A stretch of DNA of 64,000 nucleotides from Pyropia haitanensis (taxonomy: Eukaryota > Rhodophyta > Bangiophyceae > Bangiales > Bangiaceae): positions 1,931,501 to 1,995,500 of the forward strand of contig SDUX01000006.1 in the NCBI GenBank assembly GCA_008729055.1, written 5' to 3'. Positions 37,941-46,988 of this stretch are shown here, in pieces; within the stretch, counting starts at the first letter, position 1, and each line of letters opens with the position of its first letter. A model generated the notes under the pieces. The model was not told the origin of the DNA and made no database searches. It saw only the letters and a list, made by a program, of their open reading frames with translations. Position numbers and translations under genes: made by a program.

Positions 37941-38622
37941 CTATTTCGAGGGTGTCCTCGTCTGTTTTTTGGGAGTTGGCGGTGAGGGGGTAGGTGGCGC
38001 GGGTGGGGGGCGGCCGGCAACAGACGGAAGCACGCGGGTGAGGGAGCAAAGACGCGCCCACACCAGTGTCCACCCGCTGCTCCCACGGCGCCCAGGGGTA
38101 GACGGTGTTGGTGAGGAATACTGGTCTGGCGCCGCGCCGGTAGCGACGGCGGCCGCCGCGCACCCCACTTCCCAGTCGTCTGGCCGCAGGGGGGACCCCG
38201 GCGGGCCAGCCGACGGCAGCAGCGAGCCCGCGCGCCCGCCCAGTACCACCGCGAGCGGCGGCGGTAGCGGCAGCGCCGGGTCCGCGGGGGGGTCCACCGC
38301 GGCCGGCCGCCCCGACGGCAGCGGCCCGACCGGCTGCCGGCGCCCGCGCGCGCGCGCTGCCGAGCGTCCCGCCGCGCCGCCCGGCGCGTCGGCGGCGGCA
38401 CCCACCACGCACGCGGGCGGCCGCTCACCCCCCCCCGGCTGGCCCTCGCACGCCTCCCACACCGCCCGCTCCCACACCGCCGCGACAACGTTGCCGCGCC
38501 AGCCGAGCGCGCGCGCGCGCGCGGCGAGGCGGCCGCCGCGGCGGGCGGTCGGGGGCAGAGGGGGTGGGGGGGCGGCCCGCCGCCCCGTGGCGGCCCGCCC
38601 CGGCGGTCCCGCCGCCGCCAGG

Positions 38623-38660
<38 letters not shown>

Positions 38661-38913
38661 GGGTGGTGACGGCGGGCACCCCGCGGACCGCGCCCACGCG
38701 GCGAGGGCGGACAGCGCCACCTCCCAGGCGCGGCCGCCCGCCGCGCCGCCGCCGCCATTGCCAATGCGGATGCGGCGGCCGCCGTCGGCGGCGATGCCGT
38801 ACCCGTCCACGCCGGGGGGGGGACACCCCGCCGCCGCCGCCGCCGCGAGCGCACGGGGGTACCACCCGTCCGCGCCGAGGCCATCGTCGTCGCTGTCCGC
38901 GTCGCCGCCGTCC

Positions 38914-38947
<34 letters not shown>

Positions 38948-39399
38948 CGGCAGTGGCGGTCGCCGCGGCACGACGGCCAGCGGCCACAGACGCGGCGGTG
39001 GCGGCGGTGGCGGCGGCGCCGCCACTGGCGGCACCGCCGCGCGCGACGGGCGCGCCCCCCCCCCCCACCGGCAGCCGGACGGCCCACCCATACGGCGTGT
39101 GGGCCCCCCCCTCGTCGAGGACACCCCCCCCCCCCCACACCACCCCCGCCTCCACCACCTCCACCTCCACCTCGACGGCAGCACCCGCGGCGGCCGTGAC
39201 GGACACGCCCGCCGCGCCCCGCGCGGCACGGCGTGCGCGGCCGGCGACGCGGGGCCCCAGCGGCGCCGCCGGCCGCGCCGCCGCGTCGGGCGCGGCGGGC
39301 GCGCGCAGCGCGGCGGCGGCGGCGGCGAGTGCGGCGCGGCCGCAGGGGGGGGTGCCAACGTGCACCGCCACGCGGACGGTGGGGGGGGCGCCGGCGGCA

Positions 39400-39438
<39 letters not shown>

Positions 39439-39922
39439 GCAGCGTCGGTGGGGGACGGGGGGGTGGGCGTGGCGGGGGAGAGGGTGACGGTGATGCCCGT
39501 GGCGGTGGTGGGGGGGGGGGGGGGGGAGCCATGGATAGGGACAGGGGGGGGGCCGCCGCCAGCGCCGCGGACCGAGCCGCCGCCGCCGCCGCGGCCGCCG
39601 CGGCGGCGGCGGTGGTGGCGGCCGCCGCCGCGGCGGCCGCCGCACGAGCGGCGGCCGCGTCGTTCCGCACCGGGGCGGCGCCCGCCGGCCGCCGCGCCGG
39701 GACCGCGCGCAGCGCCACCGCGGCCGCCACAGCAACGGCGGCGACGGCGGCGGCGGCGAGCGCGCACCGCCGCCACGGCGGACGGCCGGGCCGAGGCGGC
39801 GGCGCGCACGGTGCCGCGGTGGGGACGCTGGCACCGCCGGCGCGGGGGGGGGGGGGGGGGGGGGTGGTGCCGGGGGGGGGGGGGGGACGCCCGGGTCGCC
39901 GCCGAGTGCCGGGAGCGTCCAT
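37941..39922 (-). CDS. Unknown type II membrane protein, Ala/Gly-rich
   Basis: From ATG 39922 (MDAPGTRRRPGRPPPPPGTT) a Pro/Arg-rich cytosolic tail leads to one membrane span (WRRCALAAAAVAAVAVAAAV) near residues 50-75. This suggests a type II (signal-anchor) protein of the secretory pathway. The lumenal part continues in another frame after the seventeen-G run 39510-39526. Segments include ATGITVTLSPATPTPP, APPTVRVAVHVGTPPCGRA, VEVEVEVVEAGVVWGGGGVL, AHTPYGWAVRLPVGG, GADGWYPRALAAAAAAG, GVDGYGIAADGGRRIRIGN, AWEVALSALAAWARSAG and GNVVAAVWERAVWEACEGQ. No family is recognised. Golgi glycosyltransferases share this topology, but I see no DXD or other catalytic motif I can name. The C-terminal end is uncertain. 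Confidence 0.45.
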
Positions 39923-39965
39923 GGGGAACGCGGCGGGGGGAGGGGCACCGGTGGGATGGGTAGCG

Positions 39966-40021
<56 letters not shown>

Positions 40022-41299
40022 CGCCGCCACGGGGGTGGTGGGCGGCGATGGTGGGGACGGCGATGGTGGGGGCGGCGGGGTCGGCGACGCGGGCGGGCGG
40101 CGGTCTCGGTGGGGGTGCCGCTGACAGCAATCGGCGAGAAAATTTTGGCCTTTTTCCGTGGCCAAAGGCCAGTGGAGGCGACTTTTTTTTTTTTTTTTGG
40201 GTAGATACCGGCGGTGCGTCGAGCGGCGCATCCTCGTCACTTGCCCAGAGACGCGGGTGGTGGCCCCGCTGTGGTGGCCCGGTCCGTCGTGTGGGCAGAG
40301 CCCGCGCGACGCCGGTCTCGCCCGCCGGGGGGGGGGGGGAAGGCGTCGCCGCAGTCCGCGTCGCCGACGCGCCGCCCCCTCGACGCCGGTAGAGCGGACC
40401 ACCCGCCGCACCCGCCGGCAACGCCCCGGCCGGCCGGCCGGCCGGCCGGCCGCCGAGGCTCGCCGACCGAATCGGTTGGGCGGCGCGCCCCCGCCACGGG
40501 CGGCGGCGGCGCGCCGCCGCGGCGGCGATTGCGCTCGCCGGGCGCGCCACCCAGCGGCGGCCGCCACTGGCTGGTTGTGCCCGGCGTCCCGCCGTGGAGG
40601 AGGGGGACGACGCGCCACCGTGGCGGCGCGCCCCCCCCCCGCGCCGCTGCCCCGCCGGCCGTCGACGCGCGGGCCCCGCCGGGCGCGACGCGGCCGCGCC
40701 GCGGCCGGCGTGGCACCGCGGCGGCGCCGCGCGCGGGCCGCGCGGCGCCCGCCCCTGCCGCCCTGTTGGGCGTGGCGTGTGGCGCGGCCGCGGCGGCGGG
40801 CGGCCGAGCGGGCGCCGCCGCTGCCGTCGCGGACACGTCCGTGGCGTCGGTGGCGTGGTCGGGCGGGCGGGGGCTGTGGGCACGCGGCAAAGGGTCATCT
40901 CGTGGAGAGTACGGGTTGGCATCGACCCCGCCCGCGCGGTATTGGCGGGGTGGGGCGGCGGCACGCTGTCAGTGGCGCAATGTCGGCTGGTGGGGTGGGC
41001 AGGCGGGGGGGGGGGGCGTGGATGGACGTCGGGAGATGCAGTGATGCCGGCACCCTGCCACGTCCTCCCTCTGCACCCCCGCTGCCTCCGCTTCCCCTAC
41101 TTTTCACCGCCCCACCTGCTGTCGTAGGCGCTCCCGTCTCCACGGCGATCCCCACAGAGACCACCCCGTTGTGAACACTACCCCCCCCTGGAGGCGGCCC
41201 ACTCTTCCCCCGACAGCCTCACCCCGGCCACACCGCGGCGCCCCTTCCTCCCAGGCCCCCCCCCGCCCCTCGCTGCATCGCCAAACCGCGGCCGCCGGG
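39923..41299. promoter_or_regulatory. Divergent intergenic region upstream of GH45
   Basis: This is 1.4 kb between two divergent starts, with T16 at 40183-40198, a (CCGG)n stretch at 40430-40452 and several C/G runs. Long frames here are Arg/Pro/Ala-rich with no family features. No gene is supported. Confidence 0.45.
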
Positions 41300-42085
41300 A
41301 TGGCGCCACGCCCCCCCCCCCCCCCGACCCCCATCCGCCTGGCGGCCGCGCTGGTGCTGGTGCTGGCGTTTGCCGCCGCCCCCGCACCCGGCGGGGTGGG
41401 CGTCGCCGCCGCCGCCCGCGGCGGCTGGGTGACGGGCACCTACACGACAACCTACTGGGACTGCTGCAAGCCGTCGTGCAGCTGGCCGGGCAAGGGCACC
41501 CTCGGCAAGCCCGTACGCTCGTGCCACGCCGACGGGTCGACGGCGGGCGTCAACGAGCGGTCCGCGTGCGAGGCGGGCGGCACGGCGGGCGCGTGCGTGG
41601 ACAACACGCCCTGGCAGGTGAGCGCCAAGCTGTCGTACGGCTTTGCCGCGGCGGCCGTGTCGGGCTCGTCGGGCCTGACGGGCGACGACAACTGTGGCCA
41701 GTGCTACGCCATCCGCTTCCGGACGGGCCACACGCACGTCATCCAGGTCACCAACATTGGCTACGACGTCCGGGGGGACCACTCGTTTGACCTGATGGTG
41801 CCGGGCGGGGGGCGCGGCATCTTCAAGGACGGCTGCGACACCCTCCACGGGCGCGGCACCAACGCGGACTGTGGGCGGCTGTACGGCGGGTGCCAGTCAA
41901 GGAGCGCGTGCCGCCAGTTGGCACCCTACTTCCGCCGCGGCTGCCGGTGGCGGTACTCGTGGCTGGGCGAGGCGTCGCGGTCGGGCAACCCGCGCGTGCG
42001 CTTCCGCCGCGTGCGCTGCCCAAAGGCGCTGGTGGCCAGGTCGAGGACGGTGGCGGCGGACGATCGGTCGCAGCGGCGGGTGTAG
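41300..42085 (+). CDS. Secreted glycoside hydrolase family 45 endoglucanase
   Basis: This is an uninterrupted 261-residue protein. A signal peptide (RLAAALVLVLAFAAAPA) is followed by the GH45 hallmark TTTYWDCCKPSCSWPGKG near residue 50. Further family blocks follow: NTPWQVSAKLSYGFAAAAVS, CGQCYAIRFRTG, VIQVTNIGYDV, HSFDLMVPGGGRGIFKDGC, CGRLYGGCQSRSACRQL, GCRWRYSW and NPRVRFRRVRCP. Both catalytic aspartates of the family are present (in YWDCC and SFDLM), as are the many cysteines expected to pair. GH45 enzymes cut beta-1,4-glucan with inversion. In an alga with cellulose-containing walls, a role in wall remodelling is a reasonable inference. There is no cellulose-binding module, and the basic C-terminal tail is short. 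The start is ATG 41300. Confidence 0.92.
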   Translation: MAPRPPPPPTPIRLAAALVLVLAFAAAPAPGGVGVAAAARGGWVTGTYTTTYWDCCKPSCSWPGKGTLGKPVRSCHADGSTAGVNERSACEAGGTAGACVDNTPWQVSAKLSYGFAAAAVSGSSGLTGDDNCGQCYAIRFRTGHTHVIQVTNIGYDVRGDHSFDLMVPGGGRGIFKDGCDTLHGRGTNADCGRLYGGCQSRSACRQLAPYFRRGCRWRYSWLGEASRSGNPRVRFRRVRCPKALVARSRTVAADDRSQRRV

Positions 42086-42531
42086 GGGGGGGGTAGCCCC
42101 GACCATTTGTCGTGTAGCCGAGGTGTCCTTGCTTGGATCAGTGACACTCTCATTGAGGACTCTTTTGGCTGCGCAGATCCCGAGGGCGATTGAGCGACGA
42201 AATCGGTCACGGCTGGGTATCCTATTGCTGTGGGATTGGCTCTCGTGCCTTTGAAGTATGCCACGTATTCAATATGTTCAATATTTGAAGCGATGAAGTG
42301 ATAGGGTTTCCAAGAGGACAAGTAGGACGCCGTGGAAGCGACACGCCCTCGACCAAGTTGCGTGCTTCGCGGCTCCGTCCCTCTTGCGACGCGTGCCGGT
42401 GTGGCGACGCCGCGGCCTGCGCCCCCCCCCCCGCCCCCCCCCCGCCACCTCGAGCTCATCCCCTCCCCCCCGCCCCCCCCGCTCCGTCTCGCCCTCCGTA
42501 CCCCCCCCCTACGCGGGAGCTGTCCCCCGCC
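42086..42531. promoter_or_regulatory. Intergenic region upstream of PET100
   Basis: The left half (42100-42330) is AT-richer and includes ATTGG near 42235. The right half is C-rich up to the ATG. It holds the GH45 3' flank and the PET100 promoter. Confidence 0.45.
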
Positions 42532-43319
42532 ATGGCCGCCGGCTGGGCGCGCCTGACCGCCGGCCTGCCGACGAGCCTCGCGACGCGCCTGCGGCGGCGC
42601 CGCCTCGAGGCGTTCAAGTTTGGCGTCTACCTGCTGGTGCCCGTCGGCGCGTCCTACTACTTTGGGTCGGGCGCGTACCCGTACCTGGAGCGCATCATCC
42701 AGCAGGTACGTCGAGGGTGTAGGGGGGGGGGGGTGGGGGGGGGGGAGTTGACGCCGGGGGGGGGGGGGCAAGGGGGGGGGGCGACGCCTGCCTCGTATCG
42801 TCGTGGGGCCGCTCGTTGTGGATTTTTTTTTTTTTTTTTGGCGGGAGGGGAGGGAGAATTGTCCGTCCCATGGTCGCTTTGACTCCCCCCCGTGAGGCCG
42901 CGGGCCCCGGGTTGGCGACCGCGCTCCCCCGGCCGAGGTGACGCCGTCCCCCCTGCGTCACGCCACCACCGACCGCTGCCTGCGCTAACACCGCCCCGCA
43001 CTCGCCGCGACGCGTGGTCGTTGGTGCTCCCCCCGTCTTTCCCCCGTCTTTCTCCGTCCCCCCCCCTCCCCCCTCGTCCGCCCCCCTCCCCCCTCGTCCC
43101 CCCCCCCTGCTGCCATCGCCACCGCAGCGCTCGTACGTTGTGTACCCCCCCGAGGGCCCACCCCCCCCGCCGCCGACGAGATGGCCCGCCTCGCCACCCG
43201 CGAGCGGGCGCTCGCCGACGCCCGCCTCGCGGCGGCCAGACGGGCTGGGGGGAGCGGGGGGGCGGGGGCCACCCCGCCAGCCGCCGCGGCGGCGGACCGC
43301 CCTGCCGCCGCGGCGGACG

Positions 43320-43356
<37 letters not shown>

Positions 43357-43387
43357 CGGCGGCGGCGGCGGCCGGCCGCCATCCTAG
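42532..43387 (+). CDS. PET100: PET100-like cytochrome c oxidase assembly protein (two exons)
   Basis: Exon 1 (42532-42705) encodes a short basic N-terminus and LEAFKFGVYLLVPVGASYYF, the membrane span typical of PET100, ending YPYLERIIQQ. The intron is 42706-43127 (GTACGT...GCAG, phase 0). Exon 2 begins RSYVVYPPEGPPPP, matching the family's conserved WPPE-like motif. After the C run 43161-43168 it continues in another frame as DEMARLATRERALADARLAA, a charged helix, then a Gly/Ala-rich tail to TAG 43387. PET100 is a small inner mitochondrial membrane protein that helps assemble complex IV. The protein is longer than the ~75-residue human one because of the tail. The intron assignment rests on the restored family motif order. 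Confidence 0.72.
42706..43127 (+). other. Spliceosomal intron of PET100
   Basis: The donor is CAG|GTACGT at 42706 and the acceptor CCGCAG ends at 43127. The 422-base phase 0 intron contains G runs, T17 at 42823-42839 and a C-rich tract before the acceptor. Confidence 0.7.
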
Positions 43388-44025
43388 CACGTGCCGCCGC
43401 GTGTGGCGGGTGGTGCAGCGGGGGGATGGTGCGCGCCGCGCCGGTCTGGGACCGCCACGGCCTCGCCCCGCCCGTCGCGATGGTCGCCGTGTGCTGCGCG
43501 CGCCGTGGGGTGTTGTGCGAGAGCGGGGGGGCGGGCTGGTGGCGCGCCGCGGCGGGGCCGGCCGACGCGGGGGGGGAGGTGGCGCCGTCGACTGGGATGG
43601 TCTGCACCTGGCGCCGTGCGTCTATGCGGAGCAGGCGCCCTGCACGAGGCGGCCAGGTCCTTGGACGGCAGGGGGAGCAAGGGGGAGCTGAGCGCCGCCT
43701 GGTGGCGGACCCTTCCCGCGAGGGAGGAGGGACTCGGCAAGGCTGCTGGACACGCCAGCACCGTAGGGTGTACCTGCCATGCGTCCGCCGCCCGCTCTCC
43801 GTGCCCCCGCCGCCGCCTCTTGTCACGGGCTTTCTCACTGTCGTGTTTGGTCGTTCACGGGCCGAGGTGCACAGCCGCAGTTGCCCTGGCATCGCGCCGG
43901 ATGGTCAGGGGGCGGCCTCTGCAGTGGACGGTCAGGTGTTGCTTTATAAACCCACGCTCAACAATACGTCTGGTCGCCGCTGGCGCCAGTCACGCGCACT
44001 ACGATTGCAAAAGCCCCGACCCGCG
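43388..44025. other. Convergent 3' region
   Basis: This lies between the stops of PET100 and the homeodomain gene. TTTATAAA near 43942 is the only AT-rich element. Open frames are Arg/Ala-rich and unconvincing. Confidence 0.5.
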
Positions 44026-44198
44026 CTACGCATGCGCGGTGGTGCCGCCCAACGCCACCGCGGGGGCCAGGTGCGCGCCCGCGGAACCGGCCGGCGGCGC
44101 ACTCGCGGGGGTGCCCCCGCTGTGGGGCGGGTGGCCCCCTTGCGACCCGGGCGCCAGCGGGTGCGCTCCATAGTTGGGTGCCCTCATCGCTTGGGAAG

Positions 44199-44246
<48 letters not shown>

Positions 44247-45438
44247 ACGCCGCCGCCGCAGCAGGCGCCCCTGCTGCGACTCCCGGCGGGTGACCCGTCG
44301 CGGTCGAACCGCCCCCGTGACCGTCTTGGGCCGACGGCGACTGCCCCTTGGGGCCCTGCCCAGCTGGCATGGCCGGGAATGGCATGGCGTGGAGGGCCAT
44401 GGGCGCCCCCCCAGACAGCCGCGACATGCTGTACTGCTGCATCATCTGCGACTGGTACATGGGGTGAAACGAGTGGGGAAACGGGTAGTACATGGCCTGG
44501 TGCGGCGTCAGCCCCGCGGTGGGGTTGACGCCGGGAAAGAGGTCGGGCGCGTCGGCCACCGCCGCCGCCGCCGCCGCCGGCGTCGGCGTCGCGGCAAAGC
44601 CGGGGGGCCCAACCAGCGCCGGCGACGGCATTGGCGACTGGAAGCTCCGGCCCGTCTCGGAGCGCATGACCACCTCTGGCTGTCGCAGCAGCGGGGAGGT
44701 CATGGACACCTCCTGCGGCAGCGGGTGTTGTCGCCGCCCCCCACCGACACTGGCCCAGTACGGCGGCGTCGCGGTGTTGACCCCCTCCCGTGACACTGGG
44801 ATGGGCGAGTAAAAGCCGGGCGGGTAGTAGGTCTGTTGCATCAGCGGCGGCGTCATCGTCGGCAGCGTATCCATCGTGCCGAGGCTCTCCCCCAGGTTGG
44901 GCGACGCGTACATGGCCGGCGCCACCCGCGGGTCGCCAGCGCGCGCCCACGGCTCACGCAGGTCGGGCGTCACCGAGGTGCCCAGCCGCAGCGGGTCCGC
45001 GCTCGCCTTGACGCCATCGTCGGCACCATCCCGGAGCGCCGCCGCCGCGACCGCGGCGATGGGGTTGGTGGTACCACCCCGCGCAGCCTCTGCGGGCTGT
45101 GTGCCGCCCAGGGAGGTGCGCTGCCGCTTGGGCTGCGACGACACCCCCGCAGCGGCCGCTTTGCGGCCGCCGCCCGGCGCAGCCGCGGCGGCGGCGGCGG
45201 GCACCCGCGGAGGTGGCACCGCCGCCCCCGTACAGGGCGTGCGGGCGGCCGTTGCCGACTGACGGTTGAAGGAGCTCGTCTCTGACGGCGAGCACGACCG
45301 GTCTGGCCGCTTGTGGGACCCCCCCGCCGCAGACCTCCAGCGCGCTTCGGTGGGCGGCGGCCCGACCGTGCCACTGGCGGCGGCATCGGGCGCCCTCGCC
45401 CCCGCCGCACCCGCCCCGGCACTGGCTGCTGCCGCCGC

Positions 45439-45475
<37 letters not shown>

Positions 45476-46988
45476 TTTGCCCCTGCCGCAGCGGCAGCCG
45501 CGCTGCCATCGGCGGCGGGCTCCACCGGGGGTGGCACGGGCGTATCGGGCAGCCCCGCCTGGCTCGGGCTGCTGTCGCACACGCTGTCCATGGACTGGCG
45601 CTCAAACCAGGCGGCGACCAGCGGCGTGTCCACCTGCAGGTGCACCGCCAGCGCACGCAGCTGCGCCGCCGTCGGGGTGGTGGTCATGACGCGGGCGCCG
45701 CGGAGGGCGGCCACGTCCTCTGCGCGCAGCGAGTGCTTGGCGGTACGATTTCGGAGGAAGGATACCTCACCGCGGCGACAGAGGGTCGACCGCCGGTGCT
45801 TCATCCACAGCTTGATTTGCTTCACCGACAGGTTGAGGCGCGTCGAGACGTCGTCCAGCTCCTCGTGTGACGGGTACGGGTTCTTCTCAAACGTTTCTAT
45901 GGGGGTGCCAACCAACAGCCCAAAAGGGGAGCCAGATGGGAGTCCATCACAAAGGGCACGAGCGACAAGAAGCACAGGAGCAAGAGGGTAGTAGAGGGTC
46001 AGTGAGTACAGGCTCGCAACGGCATGCCAGCGAAGCGGGCGCACCCCCACCAGAAAACGCATACAGCGGCGCGCGTTCTCAATCTTCCCTCCGCACCCAC
46101 GTCGTTCCGCTCCCCCCCTCGTCCCATGCACCATGCGTACCGTTCAGCACAAGCAGCTCGGTTGGCGTCCGACGTGCCCGCTGCTCCACCCCCTGGAAGC
46201 ACCCCGCCCGCGTGGCGCTCTCGCGCCTGTGCTGGAACCACTTGGACACCCGCGGGCGGTTGACGCCCAGCTGCTCCGCCAGCAGGTTCTTGGTCGTCAC
46301 GTCGGGATACGGGTTTTGCGCAAACGTCGCGGACAGCAGCCGCCGCTGGCTCTCGGACGGCTTCCACCGCACCCCACCGCCGCCCGCCGCCCCCCCACCA
46401 CCACCGCCCCCGCTGGCGCCGCCGACGCCACCACCACCGCTGGTGCCACCACTCGCGCGGCTACCCGCCTTGTCCACCGCCGCCACCGACGACGGCGTCT
46501 GGTGGTCGGCGCCGGCCGCCGACGCCCCCCCCCCGGGGCCGCCGACGTCCCCCCCCCGGGGCCGCCAAGCCACCGCCACCACCACCGCCCCCACCACCCC
46601 CACCACTGCCATCATCGTCCCCCACATTGGGAGTGCACGGGTCTGTCGCCAAGTTGCCTTCGCTGTCGCTGCTCTCCCGGCTGTCCGTCGCGGTCACCGC
46701 CGCGAGGCCGTCCTCGTCGTCGCCGCCCCCCCCGCGGGGCGCGTGCGCCACCGCCATTGGCGTCGGCTGCGGCGGCGGGCGTGGCGCCAGCCGCTGCGGC
46801 GACCGCCGCGGTCCGCCGCCATCGCCGGCGGCGCGGGCGGCGGCGTCGCCACCGCCGCCACCGCCATCCCCCCCCGGGCTGGGCCGCAACGAGGACAGCG
46901 CCAGCGCCGCGTCGGTCGCCTCGCGGCTCGCCACGCCCGCCCGCGACGGCGGCGGCGGCAGCAGCGCACCGCCTTCCCGGTGGGGCAT
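44026..46988 (-). CDS. Transcription factor with three tandem homeodomains (two exons)
   Basis: I start at ATG 46988 (MPHREGGALLPPPPSRAG). Acidic/Ser-rich sequence follows (TATDSRESSDSEGNLATDP). The frame changes at C runs 46525-46534 and/or 46549-46557. Homeodomain 1 (~46370-46220) has RWKPSESQRRLLSATFAQNP and helix 3 RVSKWFQHRRES. Homeodomain 2 is split by the intron: RARRTPTELLVLN joins ETFEKNPYPSHEEL, and helix 3 is QIKLWMKHRRS. Homeodomain 3 (~45755-45600) is more divergent: AEDVAALRGARVMTTTP and helix 3 LVAAWFERQ. The long C-terminal part has a basic QPKRQRTS (possible nuclear signal), Ala runs, and Tyr/Pro/Met-rich stretches such as PPLMQQTYYPPGFYSPIP that could activate transcription. 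The stop is TAG 44026-44028. DNA targets are unknown. Confidence 0.82.
45897..46140 (-). other. Intron inside homeodomain 2
   Basis: Read on the minus strand, the donor is AACG|GTACGC at 46140 and the acceptor CATAG ends at 45897. The intron is 244 bases and phase 1. Splicing restores L-N-E-T-F-E-K-N-P-Y-P within the homeodomain, which unspliced sequence does not. Confidence 0.85.

Noticed and set aside
36473..40618. A 1381-codon open frame on the minus strand
   Set aside because: It overlaps the EEP gene antisense and is Arg/Pro-rich. Only its piece near 39922-39530, the N-terminus of the type II membrane protein, was kept.
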